From the NCBI GenBank assembly GCA_963691655.1, contig OY829326.1, positions 97,023,235 through 97,087,234 of the forward strand: a stretch of 64,000 nt of DNA. The letters run 5' to 3'. This document shows, piece by piece, positions 23,637 through 37,500 of the stretch. The stretch comes from Toxonevra muliebris (taxonomy: Eukaryota > Arthropoda > Insecta > Diptera > Pallopteridae). A model generated the notes under the pieces. That model saw only the letters and a list, made by a program, of their open reading frames with translations. It had not been told where the DNA came from and did no database searches. Numbering within the stretch: position 1 is the stretch's first letter; each line of letters starts with the position of its first letter. The translations under genes and the position numbers were made by a program.

Positions 23637-24545
23637 ATATTTTTGGACATTCAACAAGCGTTCGACAGAGTTTGGCATCAAGGGTTATTATACAAATTAA
23701 AAAATTTAACTTCCAGCTCCATTTTATTTAGTCTTAAAGTCCTATCTACATGAAAGATAATTCTATGTTGAAGTAAATGATGAAACAACAGCCATATGTC
23801 AAATAAAAGCCGTTACTAATGCTACTTATCCAGATGATACTGCCATTATAGGCTCAATTATGCATAAGTAACGGAACGTATGGTAACGCTACCAACTGTC
23901 ACATAAATATCTGTGATATGGGCAGTGAGTGCAAGTGATTACCGAAATCGTAACGCAACGTAGAGTTCTATCTTCTATAGATTTTTACGTTCCATTACGC
24001 TACGTTGCGTTACTTATGCATAATTGAGCTTTAGAGTGTCAATTGAATTTCCTACAGAAGCTGCAAATCTAATTCAGAAACAGCTCGACTACACTCAGCA
24101 ATGGTTACTTCGTTGGAAAATAAAGGTGACAAGTCATGTCAGCAAATATAACGTTTTCATTAAGAAGAGGGGAACGTCCTCCATTAAATCTGAATGGAAT
24201 TGCTATCCCGAAACGTAACAGTGTTAAATATTTAGGACTACACCTTGATAAAAGATTAAATTGAACATAGCATATAAAAGCGAAGAGGCTACATCTTCAC
24301 ATAAAAACAAACTGGTTATTGGGTCCGAAATCAGAGCTGAGTCTTGAGAACAAACTACTATTTTATAAAACGATATTGAAACCAGTTTTGACAAACGGAG
24401 TTCAATTGCGGGGGTACCACTAGTAATTCAAGCTTAGAAATAATACAACGCTATCAATCCAAAACATTGAGATTCTTAGCAAAAGCACCCTGGTTTGCAA
24501 CTAATAACGCATTGCACAAAGACCTAAATATTCAAAAGGTAAAAG
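23637..24545 (+). mobile_element. Degenerate jockey-clade LINE reverse transcriptase fragment
   Basis: Translation pieces include DIQQAFDRVWHQGLLYKLK (RT domain A), a catalytic YPDDTAI replacing the usual YADDTAI, and downstream blocks like KWRIKV, RGTSSIK, GLHLDKR and HKDL. These match the RT and C-terminal part of jockey-like elements. Frames shift often, part of the RT between domains A and C is missing, and a 178-bp MITE sits inside. The copy is inactive. Confidence 0.75.
23852..24029. mobile_element. 178-bp MITE nested in the jockey fragment
   Basis: A perfect 22-bp terminal inverted repeat (beginning GCTCAATTATGCATAAGTAA) spans 23852-23873 and 24008-24029. The element interrupts the reverse transcriptase just after the DDTAIIG block; jockey-like sequence resumes at 24030. 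No exact target duplication is evident (TATAG versus TTTAG at the edges). Confidence 0.7.
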
Positions 24546-25076
24546 CTTTTGTATTCACTGGCTTTGTTTTTTGTTGTCACATTTGCTAATACATTAAGAG
24601 TAATGTAGCTCAATGTCACTTTGGGAAGATATTTTTTATATTTTCCCCCAGCTTCTATTTGCATATCTTTTGAAGTTTTAATGGTATTATTACATTTAAT
24701 TTTTCTTTATTTTATGAATATATATATTAGCTATATTAGATTGAACCATTATAGTTCTCCTGTTTCTGGTACTAATGTAATACAAGGTTTATAAAATGCT
24801 CTGTTTACGAAATTATAAATTTTAGAAATGAAGAGCTTTTGTAAGGTAGCCTCGCCCAAGGATAAATCATTTTCAGTTCATATCTTTGTCCCTTTACCAT
24901 AGTTTCAATGCTGTCAGATGGAGACTCTAAAACACACTAAACACTGCTCCCAAATAAATTCAAAATTTTTATAAATTTGTTTAAAATTTTCGTATTTCAT
25001 AATAGAGATTTTTGTGTGATAGAACTTAAATTGTAATTGTTTTCCTATGGCATGAAACGTGGGTCCAGGCCACTTC

Positions 25077-25262
25077 AGTGGCCTGATGGATGAGTACTTG
25101 ACTGGGGTTTCAGCTGCGTCAGGTTCAATTCCCAGATGGGGTTAAATTCTTACAAAATGTCCAAATGATTTGTTCTAATAAAATGAATCACTTCGGTGAT
25201 TTATTTCTTAAGTGCTTGACTCGACTACCAATTCAACGGTTTCGATTCTCAGGTAGAAAATT
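25077..25262 (+). repeat. Two successive tRNA-like SINE heads
   Basis: At 25077-25142, GTGGCCTGATGGATGAG (A-box-like) is followed by GGTTCAATTCC (B box). At about 25208-25262 a second GTGCTTGACTCGACTACC is followed by GGTTTCGATTCTC. Both have B-box-like motifs but cannot fold as full tRNAs, so a composite or dimeric SINE is likely. Confidence 0.4.
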
Positions 25263-25479
25263 GAATCCACCAAAAAAAAAGCAAAAAAACAAAATTATAG
25301 GTTTCGGGTCGATATAAAGAGAATCCCAGCGACTTTGAGTTATTCTATCAATTCTCGATCCATTATAAACCAATCTAAAAACGAAAACTGAATAAATGTT
25401 TCCTATTGTTAATATTTTCCACGATCCTTGGAAATAGATCATAGAAATTTTAAAATGATTTGCTATAAGAACAGGTTTC

Positions 25480-27594
25480 CCCCAAAATGCGTAACGTTCC
25501 AGTAAGTTTTCACACGGCCATACCTAAAAATTATTTGAGTTGTATGGAAGGTGTCCAAAAAAGACCAATAATTGCTGCCAATATACCGTTTTCACACACA
25601 AACTTTCATTTTCTTCTGAACTTTAGTTTCTCAGTTACGTCGTTTCAAGTATTTTGTTTGTATGGGAGGTGTCACACCCACTTGTTTGAAATACCAGAAT
25701 TTTACCAAATTTCATATTTTTCCCCCCACTTGAAATTAGTACAAAATTTAGAAAACTTTGGAACTATAGAAAATCTTTAGTGTACTATTTAGGTGATTAA
25801 ACTGTTGCCAGAAGGCTTAAATGTTGAAATAGCATTGTACAATTAAATACTTATTCAGAATATATGTTTTATAATCGTAAGAAACTTTATATACATATAC
25901 TTTGTATTGTATATTATACTAGTTGGGCTTCGCACAGCTTCGTTGGGCGGACCTGGCAAAGTAGGGGTAATGCAAAAATTACAACAACTAAAACTTTTGC
26001 AAAAGTTATATCTGTTTGAGCGTGCCAGCCTCCGATCAAAATCGAATCATTGCACTAATCATTCATATCATTTACATGAGTAGTTCCACTTCCACGTGTT
26101 TAATGATGTCAACATTCTACTCAGTTATTGCTATCAATATCCCATTTTAACATACAAACCTTCACCATCTTTCTTACTATGGCTCTCTAATAACTATCAA
26201 CATACATCCTTTACAATTAAATTTTGATTGCTTGCCTTATTATGGTTCCCCATATCGCTGCCTTAATTTGTTAAAGCTATAACACGCTTTTTCAAATTTT
26301 ACAGGAAAAGCAAAAAAAAATTTTGTATTTGGAGTACTGTTTCGAGAATTTGTAATTGTAAAAGAAAAGATTGCAAGTTTTCAATGTAGGTTTCTAAAAT
26401 TTTCGGTACAGGGCACATTTTTTATCATAATCCATTGAAAACTCTATACTGAAAAACTGATGTTAGAGCTTTAGCAAAATAAGGCAGAGATATATATATA
26501 CCTTTTGAAGCATTTCCTTTGTATGCCAAAACACTTCCACATTCTGCCCAACAATTACTACTAACCCTCGGCCTTCACACACAAACTGCCAGTGTGTTCT
26601 TTGCAATGGTTTCTCAGGTATACAGTTTCAATCATTTTCTTTGCATGGGAGGTGTCACGCATATTTTATTTATTCCATTAATTTTTTTTTTTCTGGCATT
26701 TTCCATTGGCAATCAATGCTCTCCTACCATAAATAATTTAGGAAATATACCGTATAAAACCGAGGTGTAGCAGTCGCTAACTCAAGTCTACCCATATTTA
26801 ACCCACCAAATTCCATTGACAAATCATATTATCATTCCAAATCTTAGTACTGAACTAAAAATAGTTTCTAAGAAATATATATAAAAGCATTAGAGTTGAA
26901 CGGAAAAGGCCACACCTATCCATATTTTTTCATAGAATGCCATTGACAAATAACGTTTTTTAGAGACGTGCCACAAATGAATACTGAGATATTCCATGGC
27001 TAAAACTCAGATTATATAGAAGATGCCATGTCCCCTTTTTTCAATTTCACAGACCTTTTTCTTTTTTCAAACGCAAAGCTCATACGCATTCTTTTCTGCT
27101 TTGTGTTTGTGTGGTGGAAATCACAGGGAGCGATTTAGAGGAGAAATGAAAAGAAATGAAATAAAAATCATTGTTATTAGTTCTAGGAAAAACATAAATA
27201 TTTACAATAACAAATGTAAAGCGAACAAATTTTTAATATAAAAATGCATTTTACAGGTTAACTATTAACTTTAGCTGTATGCCACCACTGACTTTATTTT
27301 AGCAAACATTAAGATCTATAATCTTTCTTTACATAATTTTTATGTACCTCTTATAGTTTAAGCAGCATTTTGCATTAAGTAGCTAAATTTTATAAAAAAT
27401 CTGACTTTGGTCCAAATAATGGTCTATATTAAAGAAACTACTTGAAATTAACTTAAAATAAATATCGACTTAACTCGACAAATGTCCAAAGCAATTACAT
27501 ACTAAATTTCATGACAATCCGTTGCGTAATATAGAAACCTATTAGGACTAAACATTTAACAGCCTCTATTTTATATATATAGATTTTAATATTA
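25480..27594 (+). repeat. Ancient composite repeat with recurring sub-blocks
   Basis: Related sub-blocks recur: TATGGGAGGTGTCACACCC near 25660, CATGGGAGGTGTCACGC near 26645, and CACACAAACT-type blocks near 25600 and 26580. From 25921 the sequence begins GTTGGGCTTCGCACAGCTTC and it ends near 27590 with TTTATATATATAGAT, a pattern common at ends of old dispersed repeats in insects. Relatives lie at 45860-46560. No protein is recognisable. Confidence 0.4.
26251..26495. mobile_element. MITE, family member 1
   Basis: The 5' end CATATCGCTGCCTTAATTTG and the 3' end (TTAGCAAAATAAGGCAGAGATAT) form imperfect inverted repeats. The interior, for example AAATTTTACAG and GAATTTGTAATT, matches the inverted copy at 41855-42002. 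Confidence 0.5.
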
Positions 27595-28905
27595 TTCAAG
27601 GAATTTTCAAATATTGAATCAGCAACATCGTTTTTGCTTGTTAAATAAATATAATAAGGTTTGTTAGCTGGTAAAATTCATCTATTGTAAGAGGAATGTG
27701 ATACCTATTTTTGGACATTCGAGTCAAAATTTCGTAAAACGAAGAAAATAATAAAACTGAGTCGATTTTGAAAGGTTGAACAATTCATGCTAAAAATCTG
27801 TATCCGCCTCTAAAGTAAAGCTAAAACTTGATATAAACAACTCTCAAGAAATGCTCAAATATCAATATGGCAACGCAGGTTTTGCGAAGAAAAATGTGAT
27901 CACAATTATTTCTGAAAGAAAAGTGACACCTACGCGCCAAAGTAAGAAAAAACAATTTTTAATTGGTTTTGTTCTTTAAAAATTTCAGAAATGGCATATT
28001 GGTGAAAACTAGTAAGTATCTAAATTCAACTTTGGCTTTTGGTATTTTTATTTTTTAATTTTATTTTTATATTGTACTTTTAAGTAACTGAATGCAAGGC
28101 AACATGGACTAGTATGCGCTAAAACTTTTCGGTCGGTCATGAACTTTCCCTTGCCATCCCTTTCCTAGAGGTACTGACTAGCTACTCTACGCTTTTCTTC
28201 TTGCAATTCAGTTTCCACTCCCATACCGGATATAATGGCGCAGTAATTTAGTGTCATCACTAATATTGTTTAAAACTCATTATCCATTTTGATAAAACTA
28301 TTTTATTTTATAAGTTTTTTTTTTTTTTGGCTCAGCTCTGAGCTGCTTTACACTCAAGAAACAATGTGTTTTTTTTCTACAGCAATTACTTTGGAGGTAG
28401 ATACAGACCTTAATAGATAAAAATGAAATTTCAGTAGAATAAAAAATAAAAGATAAAGCTGCTGAATAAATCAGATATAAACAAATGCAGAAAATCCGTT
28501 TTGCAACAATTAGTATGGTAAAATCAACCAATGTTCTTGTAATCTCAGTCCTTTACTGCAATTGGTTTAGGAGCTTTACCAAAAATACTTGTGACACTCT
28601 CCAAAGACCAATGGATATGCATATGCGATTAGTTAAGATCGGATTAAGATTCTGGAAACGTATAAAGGGCAAACAAACGTGTTACATTCACTTTAGAAGA
28701 TTTTGATTTGATTTTCACAAGACCCTTTGAAAATTGAATATCTGTTTAACCCTTAAATTCCCAAGCATGTCTCTAGACATCAAAATGGGTGTAATTACCA
28801 CCTTAATAGTTTTTTTCTGCTATATTTTATCATATCGTTTATGGAATTTTCCAAGCTTTTAAAAAATGCATCAGTTATGAGTTGTGATGCGTATTACGTT
28901 GGTGA

Positions 28906-29660
28906 CAGTTAGTGTTGATTCGATACCAACATAGTATCGATACTTTTACACATTATTTATATCGAACAAAAGTATCGATTCCACCGAAAATATTGGAAAA
29001 AAGTATCGAATATGTACTTGTATCGAATACTCGTTTGAAGAGATAAATTACACTATTATACATGGAATTGCCGTCAGGCACCTCATACATCATTTCTCTG
29101 ATCACGATGGCGTACTCAATTTTTCGCCTTCACATGAGTTACTGAGATATTTCTCCTTGAATCACGTGAATCATATAGAAATGGCATATGAGCTATCTGA
29201 CGTAAAAGTTTCAATTTGTTAAGTAATGTTAACTTATATGATATTTAATATGTTTAGATACAAATCGTTAGAAAATTTATATCAGCAAGATAATCAACTG
29301 ATTATAGCTTGCTGAAAATATTTTATTATAATGAATTGCCCATGCGGCAATATTTTCTAGAGCTTCAATATTATACTGCAATATTTTCATGCATTGGAAT
29401 ATTGCAATATAAACTGAATTATTAAGGATATGCATATTGAATAATTCTGTAGTAAAATTTTGAAATATATTATTAATTGCTGAAAAATATTGCAATATGG
29501 GTCTCAATCTTAAATATCGTATAGCAATTTCAGTATTATAAATCAATGTTTTCTAAAAGTATCGAGTATTCGAGTATCGGATACTGACCAAATAAAATAC
29601 TTATGGTATGGCATCGAGTAAAAAAAGTACTTGAATCGAATGAAGTACTTGTGAGGAGCT
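28906..29660. mobile_element. hAT-like transposon fossil (tentative)
   Basis: The left part has CAGTTAGTGTTGATTCGATA and several GTATCGATAC-type repeats. The right part (29550-29650) has inverted relatives such as GTATCGAGTATTCGAGTATC and GAAGTACTTGTGAG. Such TATCGATAC-rich ends are common in hAT-related non-autonomous elements. Boundaries are approximate. Confidence 0.3.
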
Positions 29661-30392
29661 AAGGATTTGAATTTTTTGTACAAAATATTTAATTACTTCA
29701 AACAATGTTTTTCACATCAAAATTTATCACTCCCAATTTTTTTTGAATCAAACAAAAATTTGGGAGCTAGCTCTTAATAAAATCTAATAATTTTCAATTA
29801 TGAAATCCAGTTTTGCAGCTAGCGTGCTTATAAATATTAAACAGTAATTATTTTTGGACAAAATTTTTAAATGTATTTCAACGAATTTACGAAAAATCGC
29901 ACATATGATCAAATTGGATTAAAATAAATTGCTATAATAAACCGGATAGACATTCCAGGCATTTAATCGTCTCTTTAAAATATTTCTTGCATAATTGTAT
30001 ACCTGGCAATGCCTGTTGGCAACAAAATGCAAACAAATTTTTTGTCAAATTTAATAAAAAAAAAGAAAATATTCTAGATTAGATTAGTAGATTTCTGAAT
30101 ATGATTTTTAGAAATCAACTTTTGGAAACGAAATCAGCTGGAAATAAATATTAGGCCATATCTATAGAAGGGGTGATGGAATTTAAAGACTGAAATAAAA
30201 ATTACTCAGATAGCTAATAACAGCCGTTTGAGTGCTGCCTTGAAGATAAGGTAATGTAAGTGTCCATTCAACTTTGTTATTAATCTTTGATTTGTACAAA
30301 AATTGTAAAAATAAATTATTTGTTTTCCAGACCGAAATTTCATCGATGATTATTAGATTACGCAAAAAGTATTAAACTTTCCTCAAAAATTG

Positions 30393-31130
30393 TATCAGGA
30401 ACGTAGACATTTAAATTATTCCTGTATTCCGGGGTGACTCTACTCATATCCAATAAAAAATAGCTTTTTGTACTTTTTAATCAAGAAAGATAAAATTTTA
30501 TTAAATAAAATTATTTTTTTACCAAATTAGGAATTTATTTAAATAAAATTTGGAGTAGTATTTACAACGTAAATATTGTGTAAAATTATTTAAGTAAAAT
30601 TTGTTATATATTCAACTTATAATAAAAGGACAAAATAAATTTAAATAATCACAATTAAGTTAATATATAAAGCTTTTGAAGATACAAATATTTAGTTATA
30701 TTTTATAAGTACTATTTATAAAATATAATACTTTTGTTTCACATACAACATGTTTTTTTCACATGGTTTATAAGAAAAAAAAATTATTAACAATATTAAG
30801 TTATTTTTGTCTTTTGTTTTTATAGCTAACAATTCAATCACATGCTTTTCTTTGAGATGGACCATGCAATATATTGAAGAAATATAAATACAAATATGTA
30901 GTAATGAATTAAAAAGAAATAAATATTTATATTTGCTTCTTTCCACTACGGACTATTCCCTGATTGTACTTGTATCACTGATTGTTCACGCTGATTTTGT
31001 GATGCTTCCACCATTGAATGTTAATCATCATCATTAGCTTTGCAGCAGGAGCAGCAACCTTTATTTTTTCTTTTGTTTTAAAAATTAATAAATAAATACA
31101 AAGAAACATTTATAAATTTATTGTTTAGTT
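30393..31130 (-). repeat. 3' flank of right ABCA gene, duplicate of 8147-8985
   Basis: This is collinear with the left copy's flank, including ATAAAATTTGGAGTA-type and CATCATCATTAGCTTTGCA blocks. It is probably 3' untranslated or downstream sequence carried in the tandem duplication. The distance to the ABCA stop is about 0.5 kb here against about 2.2 kb in the left copy, the difference being later insertions there. Confidence 0.65.
31021..31069 (-). CDS. Possible alternative last exon of right ABCA gene, short cysteine tail
   Basis: After an AG at 31070-31071 the frame reads KNKGCCSCCKANDDD and stops at 31021-31023. An AA|GTGAGC donor overlaps the ABCA stop codon, and the phase fits, as in the left copy. 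Beyond the stop, residues alignable to the left copy's HSMVE and SQNQ stretch remain, so the TAA looks like a secondary truncation (TAC in the left copy). The acceptor is weak and no transcript evidence is available. Confidence 0.35.
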
Positions 31131-31548
31131 TTTAAAAAGTATTTGCAATTCATATTCGGAAGCACAAAAATTAATGCATAAGAAATACTTGTCTGTAAAG
31201 TTTTGATAAACTTTTTTTTTATTTGCTAGCGATACAAAGCGAAAATATAGAAAATGCAGAAAATTTTGTTTTTTAAATAACTTTACCCCCTGTATGTGAT
31301 TTTTCGTAAAGCAGTAAAACTTACAGTGAAGAAGATATAATAAAAAATAATTCAGCTAGAATACTATTATGTATTTACTACTGAAACAAAGATTATTTGT
31401 GTAAGTATTAGAACTAAAATAAAATTATAAAAAGAAAGTATCATATATTGGTGCAGGAAATTAGTAAAGAAGCGTATGTGTGCTAATTAAAATCAAAAAC
31501 ATATGTAACCAAAACTACATTCCAACTTCTCTACTCTACATATTTGGC

Positions 31549-34500
31549 TCACTTAATGGCGCGCGAATCCTCACGCTGATATTTGGCGAAATCTAAGAAA
31601 ATCTCTTCCAGTGTTGTCTGACTAATTGAATAATCTTCAATATTGAGTTCTTCACGATTACGTTCCATAAGACCAAAGATTTTTGACCATTTAATGCTCG
31701 ATAGTGGAATGTAGAATGTGAGAATGCCTTGATATTCCTCTCTGCAAGCAAAGCAAAAATTATGATTTAGTCAATATATTTAAGAAAAATTGGTGTAAGT
31801 AATTTATATAAGCTTACTGCAAAATCGCCTGCGGAAACTTTCGCTCCACGAAATCTTTAACAATATCAATGTCTTGTTGTAGTTTCTGCTTTGGTATCGA
31901 AGCTTCGTCATCGTTATAACTAAAACTACTGCAATTGAGAAAATAGATAAAAACAATCAGCAAAATATTGGTTTAACTATGAATAATCTCACGTGTAACA
32001 GATCTGGTTACGACCCCCCGCAGAAATTTCCCACATACAAGTAACATTAACAAATAAAAACAATATTTTATAACTTACTTCCTTGCCACCAGCTCTAACA
32101 GTTCCAGGTTACGTTTAACTTTAATCTTTAAAATCAGGCCCTTTGAGAATTTATTCTTTAGATGTTGTGTTGAACCAATACATTTAAATTCTCCATTCAC
32201 CATAATAGCTAAGCGAGTACATAAAGCTTCACATTCTTCCATGCTGTGTGATGTTAGCACGATTGATTTACCCGAATCTCGAATACGGCAAACCATATTC
32301 CACAATTGACGTCTCGCTGCTGGATCCATACCAGTAGTAGGTTCATCCAAATAAATTACGGATGGACTGCCTATAATCGCAATAGATGTACTCAATTTAC
32401 GTTTATTACCGCCACTATAAGCTTTCGTCTCTTTATCCAAATGTTTCATAAAACCGAAGGATCTAGCCAGCTCTTCGGTTATTTCGTTAATACGTAGCTT
32501 ATTAACACCACGTAAGAGGCAAAAGATTTTCAATGTCTCACGCCCCGTAAGATCTTCCAGGAGCGCATCAAATTGCGGGCAATAGCCAATCTCTTTATAA
32601 ATGCTATTCATATCCGATTCCAAATTCATGCCGCGAATATAAGCTGAGCCGTGCGTAATTCGTTCATCACCTGTCATCATTTTAAAGGTAGTAGTTTTTC
32701 CAGCACCATTTACCCCGAGTAAACCAAAGCATTCATTTCTGAAATATATCCAAAAACATATATTTGAATTCTCTATATAGAGAAAATTTAAATTTAACTT
32801 ACTGCTTAACGCACAGCGATACTTGATTGACTGCTAAAAATGATCCATAGTATTTGGTAACACGATCTAACACTAGATTCTGTCCTCCCAGCTCATTAGT
32901 GGACATTGCCAATATACGATGCTTCTCACGATCGACATCTTCATCGAAATAGCCATCTTCAGGCTGTGGAGGTTGGCTGTAAATAAAAATATTTTACGAT
33001 TACATCAATTGAAATTAGTTACTACTACTACTAGATAAGCAGACATACAAGGTCTTCCTGCGTAGTTTATGCATAAGCTCATCTATCAAACCATAATCAC
33101 GTGCTATTAATATTAGAAAAAATAGTACTGCCGTTATACACATATACATAGTTTCTGGTAAAATTCCAGGTTCGGTCCAGCCAAAATAGGGTGTAGTATC
33201 TACAAAGGAAAATAATGAGTTCGATTAAAGATCGCATTTCAAAATTCCAGTGTACTTACTGCAACATTTAGGCACCAATTGACAACGCAAAGAATCTGGG
33301 AGCACCACAATTATTTGGTTGCTGCATGCATTACGTGTTGCCACATTAATATAGATCTTATTCAAGCTCATGGCTAGTGAAAAGTGGGGGAATACCCTGA
33401 AGAACCATTGTAATAAATCGGCAGTACTCTTTAAGTCAAAGAATTCAAAAGACATTACAACAATGACAATGAAGAGCGCCATTCCTAGGAAAAAGAGATA
33501 TAGACAAAGATTAAATTACGTATCAACAGTAGAGATGTGCGATATTTTTTAATTTATCGGTATCATCATCTTCATACAATTTATTAAAATATATTTTAAA
33601 TTATCCACTTGTTACAACTAATCCCAATTAATAAAAATCTCAATTAATCGCACAGTGAACGACAGATAAACTTACCCGCAAATATATTAAGAATAGATAC
33701 ACGCCCAAAACCGGTAGCCGGGTCAGAACATAAAAATGATATCAAGTAGGTGAAAGGAATCACAGAAAACCCAAAGATGATCATGATTAAGTAATAACGT
33801 CCTGGAAAAATTACGAAATCGAATATTACAAATTATGCTTAAATTGGTTTTTAAAAACAAGAGCCAAACTTACCCAATTCCGAGAACGTTGCGAAACCAC
33901 TTTCTTGGAAACAAGCTAAAGTGATTATTACAATTAAGGCGGTCAACATAAAAGTAACTATATCCCACAAAAACTGGGTCAACCAAAAAGTCCATACTCT
34001 AACTCCACCCACGAATTGCAATAATTTAGAACGTGATTCACGTTCCTTGATTACAAATAGTATATAGAAAGCACTAACGAAACACATGCAAAAGCATAGA
34101 TTTGTCGCTAATTGTGTCCCCAAATTGTTGCCGGTATTAAGTTGACTCAAAATCGATTCGGTGGTGTATGGCAAGGGACTATTGGTAACAGTTATTTCGG
34201 CAGAGGGTCCAATCAGAGCTCTAGAAGAATTAAATTAAGTGTAAATATTGAAGAAATGTAGAAGTTTCTATAATTTTCACTCACTTTGCCATTGCATTGT
34301 GAACTAAATTGACAGTCAACGGTGCAGTATGTAGAGGTTGATTGTTCAACCATGCTGTAATGTTGCCGTTTGCCACTGTCGCCGCTGCCAAGTAACGTGA
34401 GTCAATGCGTACCTGTATCGTTTCACCCAAATTCAGAATATAATCGGTAAATGATTTGGTACCAGTCGTTTGGAGTGTATAATCCGAACCATACGATTTA

Positions 34501-37500
34501 ACTATAGAACTATACTGATCAGCAATCTTAGCTTCCAGTGAGTTAGGCTCAACATTAGCTTCAACATCCAAAACTGTGACAGCTAATGGATATTGTGTCA
34601 GACTCATTGTCATCGGATCTAATTTTCTGAATGTGCCTTGAGTGCGTGTAATTAAAACTGTAACCACCACAAAAAAAATTGGCATAACATTTTGTATCAG
34701 GAAAAGTAACTTATTGCGATAGGTGTAGAGCAATTTTTTAAGGAACATGGCATGCCACTGATTGAGGAATAAATCGGAACCCTTTAAGAGCCGTGTATTT
34801 TCTGAAAAAATCCGGTCCGCTGTGAATAAAAGAAAATGTTGATGTCAAGAAAGAAACAAATAACGAAATGTTAACTTACATTGAACGGATTCAATATCAT
34901 CTTCAGCATAACCCGTTCCACCGTTCATGATAGCACTTTGCTCTTTTCGTGATCCATCTCCGGCTGACTCAGCGCCAACCTTCATAAATACTTCCTCCAT
35001 TGAGGTGATGCCAATACCATAGCCACCTAAATTAAGTTCCTCGGATTTATCTTCTAATTCGCTGAACATTTTTTCAAATGATGAGGAGTAATTATCCGAA
35101 AGCTGATATGAAAGTTCAGTACCAATATCGCACTCAGGATGCACATCGGGTATATATTGTTTAAGTAACGCAGTCACGTCGTCTGTGCTGCAATTCTCAC
35201 GTTTGACACAAATCTATTAAAGATTTTTATTAGAATAATAACTTATTGTAAACGTTAACATTAAACATTTATATTTACCAGACGATATCCTGAGCCGTAT
35301 TTCTTCTTCAAGAAAAACGAAGTTCCATGGCACTTCAATTCACCATCACACATTATAGCAATTCGATCACCCAAAACATCAGCTTCATCCATGAAATGCG
35401 TTGTCAGCAATAGAGTACGTCCAGTTTTCTCAGATTGCAAGAGATCCCAAAGTTGTCGTCTAGCGGAGGGGTCCATACCCGAACTGGGCTCATCGCAAAG
35501 AACAACTTTAGTATCACCACACAATGCGCAACATATTGACAGCTTACGTTTCATACCACCCGAGAGTTTAGATGATGCGACATTTGCTTTATCTTCGAGT
35601 TCAATCATTTTGAGATACTTGTCCACTTCTCTTTGAATAGCATCGCCCTTCACGCCCTTCAAACGACTGAAGAATACTATGTGATTGGCCACAGTCAGGT
35701 CATCGAATAGTACGTTATGCTGTGGGCATATGCCCAGCGACATACGTGCTCCTTCGATATTCGAACGTATGTCACTACCGTTGATGATAGCTGTTCCCCC
35801 AGTGGGTGGAAACATACCAGTCAACATTGATATTGTTGTTGTTTTTCCAGCGCCGTTATGACCCAATAATACCGTTATCTCATTCTCATACATATTTATT
35901 GATAGATCCTTCACGGCCATTTTATCACCGAATTTTTTCTTCAAATTCTTCACTTGCAGGCCCACGTGTTTACCAGATGGTTCAGCTTCGAAGGCCTCGG
36001 GATTTCGTCGTTGAGTCACGCCATTGGGCATATCCTCAACACCAATATATTCACTATCTCCACACCAAAACTTTTGAGTGAATGGAAAATTCCATTTCTT
36101 TGGAACACCAAAATCACCGGGGAAAATTTGTTCGATATAAAGACAGATTAGCATATAGATAACACATGATGCTAACATCATTAATATAATATAACCAAGG
36201 GTCAGGTTGTCATCCACAGAGACTGGTGAGAACATATTACTCCATTGTAAGCCCTCTCCCGTTCCCTCAAAACCAAGTATCACCTTGAAGCCGAAACCCA
36301 TTGCAGTATTAGAAATCAAACTCCATCCCAGTTTAGCGCCTAAACTTAGTTGATCGTAGGTGTTAATCGTAAAGGAATATGGAATATATGCAATGAACCA
36401 AATTAAACCAGTGACAGCAGCTGCAGTGCTTGCTTTTGAAAAGAATACTGCCATCATAAAACAAAAGCAAATGCTGGTGATTGTGTATATGAGTAAAAAG
36501 AAGAACAACACAGTCCAGCTTGTGTGGGTAAGGACGGCCACGTCATCGGCCCATCTTATCTGGTAAAAGGGGAAAGAAAGAAAGCGTTCATAGGAGAAAT
36601 TCTCTAACTGAGAAAAGCTTAAATTATTTTACCTTCATAAGAATAGTTATGAGTACACTTGAAATGCCCAACATTATAATTGACTTTACAAACCAGGCAG
36701 TCCAGTGTAACCAATTTTCCAAACCCATAATTTTCATAACTTCCTTCAATTGTTTCTCCTTTTCACTAGCGATATACTACGAAAGCGTATCAAGGTTAAT
36801 CAACAGTAAAAATCATTTCACATTTCGACTCTTCACACTTACCTTTGTTATATAAGTACACGGATATATGAAACTAAGCAGTAAAATTAAAGACATAAAT
36901 GCGGCCAAGCCCTCCAATAAAGGATCGTCAATATAGGGTGGATATGGATAACGTTGCATCTGAACATTCGGCAAATTCGAACCCAAAGCGCTTGCAAATT
37001 TCAAATAAGCCATCGATATAGCATTCTGTATTGGTAAGAAACCTTCACGTAAATATCCGACAGGTATGCCACCGTCATCGTCGTAAGCATTTCTAGGACC
37101 AGGCACTTCAAAAAGTGGTAATAATCTCATTGTAAGCCATGTAAAACCAATATTATAATTTACTGTACGGAGTTCGCTGGGAAATCGTAAGGCGAAATTA
37201 AATTTGTCGGGATATTCATTGATGTTAGCCAGTGAGTCATCAAATTGTACACCCGCTATGTAGTTGCCGGTTGTGAGGGCATATTCCAAATCGGAAGCAT
37301 TTGTATAACCTTCATAGCCATTAAGATTTAAACTATTTGCAGCATCTTTAACAATATTATCCAGTAGGGAATTTGTTGGTGAATATAGTAGTTTAAATTC
37401 TGGAAATTTGCCAACATTCTGTATGCCAAAAGTGGAACTGATCCCGATAGAAAAAAATAAATTAATTTAATAATAGCTGTGATAATCCATTATGGTTAAC

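Larger units (their letters stand above)
21731..30390. other. 9-kb repeat-filled region between ABCA copies
   Basis: No intact gene is supported. The stretch holds a jockey-like fragment, two MITEs, SINE pieces, an old composite repeat and an hAT-like fossil, each listed separately, within AT-rich unique-looking sequence. Confidence 0.5.
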
